Positions 15,273 through 23,188 of a stretch of DNA of 38,228 bases are shown one piece after another. Below the pieces are notes generated by a model. That model searched no databases. It saw nothing but the letters and a program-made list of their open reading frames with translations, and was not told the DNA's origin. Origin of the DNA: Flavobacterium aurantiibacter (GTDB lineage: Bacteria; Bacteroidota; Bacteroidia; Flavobacteriales; Flavobacteriaceae); assembly GCF_002251775.1 (NCBI RefSeq), contig NZ_NOXX01000191.1, positions 1 through 38,228 of the forward strand. The letters run 5' to 3'. Both the position numbers and the translations under genes were made by a program. Within the stretch, counting starts at the first letter, position 1, and every line of letters begins with the position of its first letter.

Positions 15273-16030
15273 TAACAATTACCGATGTTAAAAAGGCATT
15301 TAACGGCAGTCAGGTTCTTAAAGGAATATCGACCGTTTTTCGAACCGGTGAAACCAATCTCATCATCGGACAAAGCGGTAGCGGAAAAACCGTTTTGCTG
15401 AAAACACTACTGGGAATTCACAGTCCGGATTCAGGAACTATCGACTTCGACGGACGCATTTACGCCGATCTTTCCAAAGACGAACGCCGGGAATTGCGTA
15501 CCGAAATCGGCATGGTATTTCAAGGCAGTGCCTTATTCGACAGCATGACCGTGGCCGAAAACGTAGCTTTTCCGCTGCGGATGTTCACCACCAAGTCGAG
15601 AGCTGAAATCAACGAACGTGTCGATGTTGTTTTGCAACGAGTAAACCTAATCGACGCGCATAAAAAATTACCTAGCGAAATCTCCGGCGGTATGCAAAAA
15701 CGAGTCGCCATTGCTCGCGCCATCGTAAACAATCCGAAATATTTGTTTTGCGACGAACCAAACTCGGGTCTCGATCCCAACACCGCTATTCTTATTGATA
15801 ACCTCATTCAGGAAATCACCAAAGAATACAACATCACAACCGTGATTAACACCCACGATATGAACTCGGTGATGGAAATTGGTGAAAACATCGTATTCCT
15901 AAAAAACGGAATCAAAGAATGGCAAGGCGATAAATCGCAGATCTTCGTAACCGACAATAAAGCCGTAACCGACTTCGTCTATTCGTCGAATTTATTCAAG
16001 AAAGTTCGCGAAGCGAATTTGAAAGGCTAA
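15269..16030 (+). CDS. mlaF: MlaF-family lipid ABC transporter ATP-binding protein
   Basis: This is a 253-residue ABC ATPase. Walker A is GQSGSGKT at residues 34-41. The Q-loop region is MVFQGSALFDSMTVAENVAF. The signature is ISGGMQKRVAIARA near 136-149; the GGMQKR form is typical of Mla/Ttg2A ATPases. Walker B is LFCDEPNSGLDP near 160-171, and the switch histidine is in INTHDMNSV. The start at 15269 overlaps the mlaE stop (ATGA). The frame is open further upstream, but that would read through the end of mlaE. It powers lipid transport by MlaE. It ends 31 bases from the convergent manC gene. Confidence 0.94.
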   Translation: MITITDVKKAFNGSQVLKGISTVFRTGETNLIIGQSGSGKTVLLKTLLGIHSPDSGTIDFDGRIYADLSKDERRELRTEIGMVFQGSALFDSMTVAENVAFPLRMFTTKSRAEINERVDVVLQRVNLIDAHKKLPSEISGGMQKRVAIARAIVNNPKYLFCDEPNSGLDPNTAILIDNLIQEITKEYNITTVINTHDMNSVMEIGENIVFLKNGIKEWQGDKSQIFVTDNKAVTDFVYSSNLFKKVREANLKG

Positions 16031-16061
16031 ACAACCTAAGTTCGACAACGACGCCCGTTAA

Positions 16062-17123
16062 TTACAAACGCGCAGCTTCGGCACTAATTTCCTTTATCGA
16101 TTGCTCGTCGGATAACGGATAAATTAAGATCGTATCGTGCGTTTCTACAATCATAAAATTGCTCAAGCCTTTTACTACGATACGTTTGTTCGAAGTCGTG
16201 GAAATTACATTTCCATTCGATTCTTTACTCAATAAACGCGCATTAACCACCGCATTATTTTGCGCATCTTTAGGCAACTTTTCGTACAATGCACCCCAAG
16301 TTCCCAAATCGTTCCAGTCGAAACTCGCGGGCAAAACAACAACATTTTGTGCCGGTTCCATCACGGCATAATCGATAGAAATATTTGCTGCTTGCGGATA
16401 AACTTCCGCTAATCTTGCTTTCGTCTCCTCAGTCGTTTGTACTTCGCTAAAAACCGAGAACAATTGTATCATTTCCGGCTGATACTTCTCAAAAGCACTC
16501 AATACCGAACGTGCACTCCACACAAAAATCCCTGCATTCCAATAAAAAGTACCAGCAGCTAAAAATTCCTTGGCTGTCTCTAAATCAGGCTTTTCGCGAA
16601 ATTGCTTGACACGTTTAAATGCACCTAAATTTTCCCCACTTTCAATGTATCCAAAACCGGTATTCGGAAAGGTCGGAACAATTCCCAATGTAAGCAACAC
16701 ATCTTCGCGCGAAGCATACTCCATGGCCAAATCAACATCGGATATAAACGCCACTTCGTCTTCAATAAAATGGTCGCTCGGTGCCACGATAAAAACAGCA
16801 TCCGGATTTGCTAGTTTAATTTTTAAAGCTGCAAACAAGATACACGGCGCCGTATTGCGCATGGCGGGTTCGGCTATAATGTTATCGTGATACACTTTAG
16901 GCAACTGCTCTGCCACCAAAGAAACGTACGCCTGATTCGTTAAAACCAAAATTTGCGACTCAGGAACAACGCGTTGCAAGCGATCGAACGTTTGTTGCAA
17001 TAAACTTTTTCCCGTTCCCAGCATGTCGTGAAACTGTTTCGGGTGCTCGGCTGTACTCACCGGCCAAAAGCGCGAGCCCACACCACCAGCCATTATCACT
17101 GCAAATCTGTTGTTATTTTTCAT
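16062..17123 (-). CDS. manC: Mannose-1-phosphate guanylyltransferase
   Basis: This enzyme makes GDP-mannose from mannose-1-phosphate and GTP for surface glycans. The 353-residue chain starts with AVIMAGGVGSRFWPVS, the nucleotide-binding signature of the family. It has APSDHFI near residue 112 (metal-site aspartate) and FREKP near 174 (sugar-phosphate lysine), plus FYWNAGIFVW and SFDWNDLGTWGALYEKL. The C-terminal phosphomannose-isomerase domain of longer bifunctional enzymes is absent, which is usual in Flavobacteria. It overlaps the upstream sprT-like gene by 11 bases, so the two are co-transcribed. It may supply the glycosyltransferase encoded nearby on the other strand. Confidence 0.93.
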   Translation of the reverse strand: MKNNNRFAVIMAGGVGSRFWPVSTAEHPKQFHDMLGTGKSLLQQTFDRLQRVVPESQILVLTNQAYVSLVAEQLPKVYHDNIIAEPAMRNTAPCILFAALKIKLANPDAVFIVAPSDHFIEDEVAFISDVDLAMEYASREDVLLTLGIVPTFPNTGFGYIESGENLGAFKRVKQFREKPDLETAKEFLAAGTFYWNAGIFVWSARSVLSAFEKYQPEMIQLFSVFSEVQTTEETKARLAEVYPQAANISIDYAVMEPAQNVVVLPASFDWNDLGTWGALYEKLPKDAQNNAVVNARLLSKESNGNVISTTSNKRIVVKGLSNFMIVETHDTILIYPLSDEQSIKEISAEAARL

Positions 17124-17718
17124 GCGTTATCTGTTTAACTTCTGCGTTTGGTCTAAATTTGAATCGCCGTCCTGTTTGCACTTCCGTACATTCAATCAGT
17201 TTTTGAATTAAGCCTACTTTTCGAAAAACCCGACCGTCGGGCGTTTGAAAGTAACTGTTGTACGGCAAAGTAAATAAATAATCGTATTCCGTTTGCGGAT
17301 CGTACTTCTTAAATGCAATCGTTAACGTAACATCGGTTCCATCGCTAGCCGACGGGTTTCGCAAATGACGCGCTAACAATTGCAATAAATCGGCTGGAAA
17401 AACCCCCGTATTCAAAACCGGCAACATCAACGTTCGAAACTCGTGTTTCCACTCCAAACCATGCGGTTTTATACGCCGACCGTATTTTTCAAATGCCGTC
17501 AAATGCGCAATTTCATGTACCAGCGTCATCAAAAACCGATACTTATTTTTACCGCCGTTTACCGTAATTCGGTGTTTGCCGTCGGCTTCTTTTCGATAAT
17601 CACCGTGCTTGGTTTTCCGATCGTTCACAATCTGCAAATGCACACGCCAATGTACAATCAGGTCGAAACAGTAGTCGACCGCAGCTTCGGGTACGTATTT
17701 CGCTAAAATATCTTTCAC
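17113..17718 (-). CDS. SprT-like zinc metalloprotease domain protein
   Basis: This is a 201-residue protein with the SprT/Spartan-like zinc motif HEIAH at residues 68-72 and a third histidine, H86, in the PHGLEWKHEF segment. Around it are the family features (ITVNGGKNKYRFLMTLVHE). The C-terminal part lacks the four-cysteine zinc ribbon seen in E. coli SprT. The proteolytic role is unproven in bacteria; eukaryotic Spartan cleaves DNA-protein crosslinks. It lies in an apparent operon: SDR, then this gene after 45 bases, then manC with an 11-base overlap. The link with mannose activation is not obvious. Confidence 0.85.
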   Translation of the reverse strand: MKDILAKYVPEAAVDYCFDLIVHWRVHLQIVNDRKTKHGDYRKEADGKHRITVNGGKNKYRFLMTLVHEIAHLTAFEKYGRRIKPHGLEWKHEFRTLMLPVLNTGVFPADLLQLLARHLRNPSASDGTDVTLTIAFKKYDPQTEYDYLFTLPYNSYFQTPDGRVFRKVGLIQKLIECTEVQTGRRFKFRPNAEVKQITHEK

Positions 17719-17763
17719 AGTGGTGAAACGGTTGTGTGCATCAGTTCGATAAAAATAAAATTT

Positions 17764-18444
17764 TTACGGAGTCGACAACGCCACTGGCAGCACTTTTCCG
17801 TTGAAAAAACGATGACCGTTTTGCACAAAATCGGCAATAAAACTACCCATTTCCGGCGCAGTTACCGGCGCTACGTAATCCGGAAACGCCTCTGCTAACA
17901 TTTCGGTTTGCACAGCTCCCAAAGCCAACAAATTAAAATAAATTCCTTGTTCTTTAAACTCTTCTGCCAACAGCTCAAACAACGTAATGAGTGCGCCTTT
18001 ACTGCTGCTATACGCCGCCAAACCCGAAAATTTGCTGCTTCCTTGAATGCCACCCATCGAACTGATTCCCAAAACATGCGAACCGCGGTGCAAAAACGGT
18101 AACAACGCCTTCGTGAGCATTGCCACAGCAAAAACGTTCACCCGATAAACCGATTCAAAATCGGCTAAGGTAAGCGACTCAAATTTCTTGCAAATCAAAG
18201 TTCCTGCGTTGTGAACTAAACCATCTATGCCACTTATTTCCAAAGATTTAAGTGCGCTAGCAATTTTTTCTCCTTCGTTGTCGACCGATAAATCTGCGTT
18301 TAACTTAATCAATCGATCCGATTCTAAATTTACTTCGCTAGCGTTTCGACTTACTAAAACCACGCGCGCGCCAGCGTCCAGCAGTGTTTTTACCGTTTCA
18401 AGTCCAATTCCGCGCGAAGCTCCTGTTACTAAAAATGTTTTCAT
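17764..18444 (-). CDS. Short-chain dehydrogenase/reductase
   Basis: This is a 226-residue classical SDR with a Rossmann fold. The coenzyme motif TGASRGIG is at residues 7-14, HNAG at 78-81, the catalytic serine in GISSM near 128, and the catalytic pair Y145 and K149 in AYSSSKGAL. R33 after the second strand suggests NADP(H) preference. It reduces or oxidises an unknown alcohol/carbonyl; the short C-terminus gives no substrate clue. It is the first gene of the minus-strand group with the SprT-like gene and manC. An intergenic region with hairpins separates it from pdhC upstream. Confidence 0.9.
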   Translation of the reverse strand: MKTFLVTGASRGIGLETVKTLLDAGARVVLVSRNASEVNLESDRLIKLNADLSVDNEGEKIASALKSLEISGIDGLVHNAGTLICKKFESLTLADFESVYRVNVFAVAMLTKALLPFLHRGSHVLGISSMGGIQGSSKFSGLAAYSSSKGALITLFELLAEEFKEQGIYFNLLALGAVQTEMLAEAFPDYVAPVTAPEMGSFIADFVQNGHRFFNGKVLPVALSTP

Positions 18445-18480
18445 ATGTATTTGGGCAGTCCGGCCCTAAAAGCGTTATCA

Positions 18481-18590
18481 AAAAACGGATCTGCGCCGGG
18501 CCGTCGCGCTTTCCGCTGCAATCTTTTGTTCCTTCGCAAAGCTACGTAACAAAAGGATTTTCGCTACAATCGCTACTGCGAAAATCAAAC
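18481..18590. repeat. Structured intergenic element with nested inverted repeats
   Basis: This is a GC-rich block, unlike its surroundings. CTTTTGTT at 18523-18530 pairs with AACAAAAG at 18548-18555. GATTTTCGC at 18556-18564 pairs perfectly with GCGAAAATC at 18578-18586. Just upstream the sequence is rich in CGCGC and CCGGGCC. The arrangement resembles dispersed palindromic intergenic elements seen in flavobacterial genomes, but copy number cannot be judged from one window. Confidence 0.5.
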
Positions 18591-18593
18591 CAT

Positions 18594-18624
18594 AAAAAAA
18601 CCGCTCTTTGAAAGCGGTTTTTTT
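18594..18624 (-). terminator. Intrinsic terminator downstream of pdhC
   Basis: A7 at 18594-18600 is followed by CCGCT at 18601-18605, a short loop, AGCGG at 18613-18617 and T7 at 18618-18624. It is symmetrical and so would terminate on either strand. In context it ends the pdhA-pdhC transcript, whose last stop codon is at 18656-18658. Confidence 0.85.
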
Positions 18625-18655
18625 ATTTATAATGCATTTTTCAACTTTTCGTGAA

Positions 18656-20248
18656 TTACGCAAGCATAGTAACAGGTTGTTCCAAATACATACGTAAGGT
18701 TTGTAAGAACTGTGCTCCAATAGCGCCATCAACCGTGCGGTGATCGCAAGCTAAAGTAAGAGTCATTGTATTTCCTACAACAATTTGTCCGTTTTTCACC
18801 ACCGGCTTCTCAACGATTGCGCCTACCGACAAAATCGCTGAATTAGGCTGGTTGATAATCGAAGTAAATTCACGAATACCGAACATACCTAAATTCGAAA
18901 TGGTAAAGGTACTTCCGTCCATTTCATCAGGTGTAAGTTTTTTGCTCTTCGCACGACCTGCCACATCTTTCACAGCATGTGTAATTTCAGAAAACGACAT
19001 TTGGTCGGCAAATTTCAACACCGGAACTACCAAGCCGTCTTCCACAGCAACCGCCACACCAATGTGAATGTGTTTGTTGATTAATGTAGCTTCTTCCGTC
19101 CAACGTGAATTTACTTTTGGATGCTTGCGCAACGCCATTGCCGACGCTTTAATTACTATATCGTTATACGAAACTTTCGTGTCTGGAATGGCATTAATGA
19201 CGCTACGAGCTGCAATTGCTGCGTCCATATCAACTTCAATTGTCAAGAAGAAATGCGGAGCGGTAAAACTCGATTCCGACAAGCGTTTAGCGATGATTTT
19301 ACGCATTTGCGAATTCTTCACTTCCTCAACCGACTCGCTTCCAACCGGCTTGTACACCGGAGCTGAAGTTGGAGCAGCAGCGGCAGCAACTGGAGCAGTA
19401 GCAGCCTGAGGTTTGAAGTTTTCGATATCTGATTTAATAATACGTCCGTTTTCTCCAGAACCTTTCACTTGACGCAAATCAATTCCTTTTTCTTCAGCCA
19501 TTTTGCGTGCCAAGGGAGAAACAAACAAACGACCGCCGGTGTGAGCTACTTCTTCAACCGCAGCAGCAACGGGTGCAGCTACAGCAGTTTCAGCAGCTTG
19601 TGGTGCAGCTGGTGCAGGAGCAGCCGAAGCCCCGTTAACGCCCGAAACATCTGTTCCGGCTGGACCAATAATTGCCAACATGCTATCCACTGGAGCCGAT
19701 TCGCCAGCTTTCACACCAATTTTAAGAAGCGTTCCGGAATGAAACGATTCGAATTCCATGGTTGCTTTATCTGTTTCGATCTCTGCAAGAATATCACCTT
19801 CTTTAATGGTATCTCCTTCGACTTTAAGCCAAGTAGCAACAGTTCCTTGCGTCATCGTATCGCTCAAGCGCGGCATAGTAACTACAATCACGCCTTTTGG
19901 CAATGCACCGCCAGCAGCTGGAGCAGCAGCCTCGGCAACTGGAGCAGCTTCTTGTTTTGGAGCGGCGTCTGCTTTTGGTGCAGCTTCTGCAGCAGCGTCG
20001 TATACTTCGCCAGCTTCACCAATAACGGCAAGCAACGAATCTACAGGCGCTGTTCCGCCTTCTGGCACACCGATGTGTAGCAACACGCCCGAGTTGAACG
20101 ATTCAAACTCCATGGTTGCTTTATCTGTTTCGATTTCAGCTAATATATCGCCCTCTTTCACCTGATCTCCGACCTTCTTTAACCATTTAGCAACAGTTCC
20201 TTCAGTCATCGTATCACTCAGGCGCGGCATGGTAACTTTTGTAGCCAT
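18656..20248 (-). CDS. pdhC: Pyruvate dehydrogenase E2, dihydrolipoamide acetyltransferase
   Basis: This is the core acyltransferase of the pyruvate dehydrogenase complex, moving acetyl groups from lipoyl to CoA. Its 530 residues hold two lipoyl domains with ETDKATMEFES around lipoyl lysines K43 and K161. Ala/Pro-rich linkers lie near 82-115 and 205-235. A peripheral subunit-binding domain, LFVSPLARKMAEEKGIDL, is near 241-258. The catalytic domain ends with DHRTVDG (H503 and D507). A second Ala/Pro linker lies at about 280-300. The two lipoyl domains are nearly identical around the lysine, even at DNA level, suggesting recent duplication or gene conversion. The start follows the pdhA stop with no spacing. 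A branched-chain or 2-oxoglutarate specificity is less likely given the pairing with the E1 alpha here. Confidence 0.95.
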   Translation of the reverse strand: MATKVTMPRLSDTMTEGTVAKWLKKVGDQVKEGDILAEIETDKATMEFESFNSGVLLHIGVPEGGTAPVDSLLAVIGEAGEVYDAAAEAAPKADAAPKQEAAPVAEAAAPAAGGALPKGVIVVTMPRLSDTMTQGTVATWLKVEGDTIKEGDILAEIETDKATMEFESFHSGTLLKIGVKAGESAPVDSMLAIIGPAGTDVSGVNGASAAPAPAAPQAAETAVAAPVAAAVEEVAHTGGRLFVSPLARKMAEEKGIDLRQVKGSGENGRIIKSDIENFKPQAATAPVAAAAAPTSAPVYKPVGSESVEEVKNSQMRKIIAKRLSESSFTAPHFFLTIEVDMDAAIAARSVINAIPDTKVSYNDIVIKASAMALRKHPKVNSRWTEEATLINKHIHIGVAVAVEDGLVVPVLKFADQMSFSEITHAVKDVAGRAKSKKLTPDEMDGSTFTISNLGMFGIREFTSIINQPNSAILSVGAIVEKPVVKNGQIVVGNTMTLTLACDHRTVDGAIGAQFLQTLRMYLEQPVTMLA

Positions 20249-21250
20249 CTATTTCAGTTTATGAGGTAAAAATGGATAATCTTTTTGTTCGTAAACCACA
20301 TCGTACAATTGCTGTACTTCTGGGAAATCCGATTCTTCGGCAAATGTGGCACACTCTTCGACTAAATCTTTCACACGCTCATCGATAATTTCTATCTCGG
20401 CATCGGTTGCGTATTTGTTCTCTTTAATGATGTCGAGAACTTGTGTAATTGGGTCGATTTTTTTGTACTCTTCTACCTCGTCTTTGGTTCGGTATAATTG
20501 TGCATCCGACATCGAGTGACCTCTGTATCGGTATGTTTTCATTTCAAGGAATGTAGGGCCATCGCCGCGTCTTGCACGTTCAATAGCTTCGTGCATCGCT
20601 TCGGCAACTTTCACAGGATTCATACCGTCAACTGGTCCGCATGGCATTTCGTAACCCAAACCGAGTTTCCAAATGTCGCCATGGTTTGCGGTTCTTTCTA
20701 CGGAAGTACCCATTGCATAGCCGTTGTTCTCAACGATAAATACTACAGGAAGTTTCCACAACATAGCCATGTTAAAAGCTTCGTGCAGGGAACCCTGACG
20801 TGCAGCACCATCACCAAAATAAGTTAAGGTTACGCCATCGCGACCAAAATACTTATCTGCGAAAGCAATACCTGCACCTACTGGAATTTGCGCACCCACG
20901 ATACCGTGACCACCGTAAAAACCGTGCTCTTTCGAGAAAATGTGCATCGAACCACCCATACCTTTCGAAGTACCGGTAACTTTTCCGAGTAGCTCGGCCA
21001 TTACTTTTCGTGGATCAACGCCCATTCCGATGGGTTGCACGTGATTTCGGTACGCGGTAATCATTTTATCTTTCGACAAATCCATTACGTGTAGTGCACC
21101 AGCTAACACTGCTTCTTGACCATTGTACAAGTGTAAAAATCCGCGAACCTTTTGCTGAATGTAAAGCGCCGCTAGTTTATCTTCGAACTTGCGCCAAAAC
21201 AGCATATCCTCGTACCACTTCAGGTAAACATCCTTAGTTATTTCTTTCAT
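20249..21250 (-). CDS. pdhA: Pyruvate dehydrogenase E1 component, alpha subunit
   Basis: This is a 333-residue thiamine diphosphate enzyme subunit of the heterotetrameric E1 type. The ThDP motif runs from GDG at 146-148 to NN at 175-176 (FGDGAARQGS to VENNGYAMG). YRNHVQPIGMG near 67-77 and GMGGSMHIF near 98-105 are typical of PdhA. YRYRGHSMSDAQ near 240-252 is the conserved loop that carries the regulatory serines in eukaryotic enzymes. It decarboxylates pyruvate together with a beta subunit that is not in this window. pdhC follows directly, so E1 alpha and E2 are co-expressed. Confidence 0.95.
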   Translation of the reverse strand: MKEITKDVYLKWYEDMLFWRKFEDKLAALYIQQKVRGFLHLYNGQEAVLAGALHVMDLSKDKMITAYRNHVQPIGMGVDPRKVMAELLGKVTGTSKGMGGSMHIFSKEHGFYGGHGIVGAQIPVGAGIAFADKYFGRDGVTLTYFGDGAARQGSLHEAFNMAMLWKLPVVFIVENNGYAMGTSVERTANHGDIWKLGLGYEMPCGPVDGMNPVKVAEAMHEAIERARRGDGPTFLEMKTYRYRGHSMSDAQLYRTKDEVEEYKKIDPITQVLDIIKENKYATDAEIEIIDERVKDLVEECATFAEESDFPEVQQLYDVVYEQKDYPFLPHKLK

Positions 21251-21348
21251 TTTTTTAAACGATTGTGATTGCTTGACAAATAAAAAACAGTTCTCAAGCG
21301 CAAAATAGTTTCCTCACAGCTAGCTTTGCCGGTTTAAACTGTCGGCTG

Positions 21349-21356
21349 CAAAAATA
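21349..21356 (-). promoter_or_regulatory. Candidate pdhA -7 promoter element
   Basis: On the minus strand this reads TATTTTTG, matching TAnnTTTG, with GCAGC after it as at the gcvP promoter. It would give a leader of about 90 bases before the pdhA ATG at 21250. No clear -33 element is visible. Confidence 0.35.
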
Positions 21357-21404
21357 AAACAATCATTCCGACGAGAAAAATGTAAATATTTTATTTTTAA
21401 CGAA

Positions 21405-21887
21405 TCAGAGGAAGTTTTTATCAAAAGTGAACGGCAAGAGATCTTTTATCGAGTCGGATTTGAAAATAGCGCCTTCCGCACCCATAAAAAAGAGCTCAAT
21501 ATTGTTGTTTGCGAGCATTTCGTATTCTGCAAGCGACTGCCGGCAGGCACCACAAGGCGGTATGGGATGCAGATTATCCTTATTTTCGTTACAGGCGGTC
21601 ACAGCAACTGTTTTTACTGCCACACCTGGATACTTTGCACCTGCATAAAAAACCGCTACTCGCTCGGCACAGAGTCCGCTGGGATAAGCTGCATTTTCTT
21701 GGTTAGACCCTGTAACAACCGCTCCGTTTTCGAGTAAAATAGCAGCACCTACTTTAAATTTTGAATACGGCGCATAGGCTTGATCGCGAGCAATAATAGC
21801 TTCTTGCATCAAAGACGCTACGTTGGCTGGCAATTCAGACAGGTTTTCATAAGTTGTGAACTCAAGATGTACGCTTTGTTTTTTCAT
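21405..21887 (-). CDS. cdd: Cytidine deaminase
   Basis: This enzyme deaminates cytidine and deoxycytidine to the uridine forms in pyrimidine salvage. The 160-residue chain has the zinc-site motifs GLCAERVAV (C73, E75) and PPCGACRQSLAEY (C112, C115). YSKFKVGAAILLENG near 41-55 and GSNQENAAYPSG carry substrate-binding residues. The length fits the small tetrameric class. The ATG at 21887 was chosen because the 11 extra upstream residues would read through the porV terminator hairpin and contain no conserved text. Confidence 0.95.
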   Translation of the reverse strand: MKKQSVHLEFTTYENLSELPANVASLMQEAIIARDQAYAPYSKFKVGAAILLENGAVVTGSNQENAAYPSGLCAERVAVFYAGAKYPGVAVKTVAVTACNENKDNLHPIPPCGACRQSLAEYEMLANNNIELFFMGAEGAIFKSDSIKDLLPFTFDKNFL

Positions 21888-21899
21888 AAAGTTCGGAGG

Positions 21900-21940
21900 A
21901 AAAAAAATCCAAATTCTCAATTTTTGAAAATTTGGATTTT
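21900..21940 (-). terminator. Intrinsic terminator downstream of porV
   Basis: AAAATCCAAATT at 21904-21915 and AATTTGGATTTT at 21929-21940 form a perfect 12-bp stem. TCAA and TTGA in the loop can add an inner pair. On the minus strand the stem is followed by a run of eight T (21907 down to 21900). It lies between the porV stop at 21962 and the cdd start at 21887, so it separates the T9SS genes from cdd. Confidence 0.85.
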
Positions 21941-21961
21941 GTTGATATCATAGTTGTTCTT

Positions 21962-23134
21962 CTAATATTCGTCGTATTGCTCACCAAAGTTAAACGTGAG
22001 TGAAAATCGCAAGGTGTTTTCCAATGGATTTCGAACGCGGCTCGCCGAAAACAGATACGAAACATCTATTTTCACAATGTTGTATTTGAAACCTGCGCCA
22101 AGAGAAAAGAACTTACGAGCACCTTTAGTTTCGTGTTCGTTAAAGTACCCTAATCGCATGGCAAAGCTATCTTGGTAAAGATATTCTGCAGCTACCGAAT
22201 ACGTAAACTCGCGCAATTCTTCGGCAAAACCATCGGGAGCGTCGTTAAACGATTTGAAAATACCATCAACCCAGCCTACTCTTCTGTATTCATCATTGAT
22301 AATGGAACGGTCGGTGCTATCAATTTCGCCGTCCCCATTTACATCGGTAATTTCTTGAGGCGTTGGAACTAACAATTTCGTTAATTCTAAGCTTACACCT
22401 ACCTTATTGTAATCGTCGAAAATAAAATCGAATCCTCCTCCTAATCGCATGTTTGCAGGCAAGAAATTAGTGCTCAGTTCATCAGCATCGTAGCTGATTT
22501 TCGGACCTAAATTTTGGAAATTGAATCCGGCACGCCATCTTCCGTTAAAATCGCTGTACGCCTGTTCCTCGGATTGGTAATAACCGGCAACATCGACCGC
22601 GAATGAGGAAGCTGGTGAAGCATCGCCATTTCCTGCCTGTATACGAAGTTGTGAACGTATGTAGCGTCCGGCGACCGACATCGAAAATCGCTCGCTGAGC
22701 TTTAACGCATATGAACCGTCGATAGCAAACTCGTTTGGTGTTACAACCGTGCCAATATCGTCGAAGGTTTCCTGCAGCCTTATCTCACCAAGTCCAAAAT
22801 AGCGCAAAGAACCCGCGAAAGCAGAGCGTTCTCCGATGCGATTATAGTATGTAACTTGTGCTAATGCGATATCGTTAACTAAGTCGGTCAGATAAGGCGT
22901 GTAGCTCATCGAAAAACCTTGTTTATCGATAATAAATGCATACTTCGCTGGGTTGTATTGCTGGGAAAAAGCATCGGGAGAAGTTGCCACACCTTGATCG
23001 GCTAAACCTGCTGAACGCGCATCGGCAGCGACAAGTAAAAAGGGAACTCCGGTCGTTATCACTCGGTTGTCGTCTTGTGCAAAACCCTTGAACATTGCCA
23101 ACAAACCAAGTAGCAATACTGATTTTCTTTTCAT
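21962..23134 (-). CDS. porV: Type IX secretion system outer-membrane protein PorV (LptO)
   Basis: PorV is a FadL-like outer-membrane beta-barrel that shuttles T9SS cargo from the translocon to the attachment complex and partners PorU. The product from the ATG at 23134 is 390 residues, with a signal peptide (KSVLLLGLLAMFKGFAQ). The conserved region follows: TTGVPFLLVAADARSAGLADQGVATSPDAF at about residues 25-54, then YNPAKYAFI and multiple aromatic beta-strand segments. The C-terminus FSLTFNFGEQYDEY suits insertion by the Bam complex. The frame extends 48 residues further upstream into the porU end, but that lacks a signal peptide. A promoter-like motif sits between porU and porV. Confidence 0.94.
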   Translation of the reverse strand: MKRKSVLLLGLLAMFKGFAQDDNRVITTGVPFLLVAADARSAGLADQGVATSPDAFSQQYNPAKYAFIIDKQGFSMSYTPYLTDLVNDIALAQVTYYNRIGERSAFAGSLRYFGLGEIRLQETFDDIGTVVTPNEFAIDGSYALKLSERFSMSVAGRYIRSQLRIQAGNGDASPASSFAVDVAGYYQSEEQAYSDFNGRWRAGFNFQNLGPKISYDADELSTNFLPANMRLGGGFDFIFDDYNKVGVSLELTKLLVPTPQEITDVNGDGEIDSTDRSIINDEYRRVGWVDGIFKSFNDAPDGFAEELREFTYSVAAEYLYQDSFAMRLGYFNEHETKGARKFFSLGAGFKYNIVKIDVSYLFSASRVRNPLENTLRFSLTFNFGEQYDEY

Positions 23135-23158
23135 TCTAACGTCTGGAATTATATGAAA

Positions 23159-23188
23159 CAAATATAGTTTTTTTCTAAAGGATAACAA
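23159..23188 (-). promoter_or_regulatory. Candidate porV promoter inside the end of porU
   Basis: On the minus strand, TTG at 23188-23186 is followed after 19 bases by TATATTTG at 23166-23159, an exact -33/-7 pair for Bacteroidota. The -33 part lies within the last codons of porU. Transcription would begin around 23153, about 20 bases before the porV ATG at 23134. This suggests that porV is also transcribed independently of porU. Confidence 0.6.

Noticed and set aside
19469..20080. 203-codon open frame on the plus strand opposite pdhC
   Set aside because: It lies wholly within the well-supported E2 gene. Its product is Ser/Cys/Phe-rich in the way expected from the complement of Ala/Pro linkers and lipoyl repeats.
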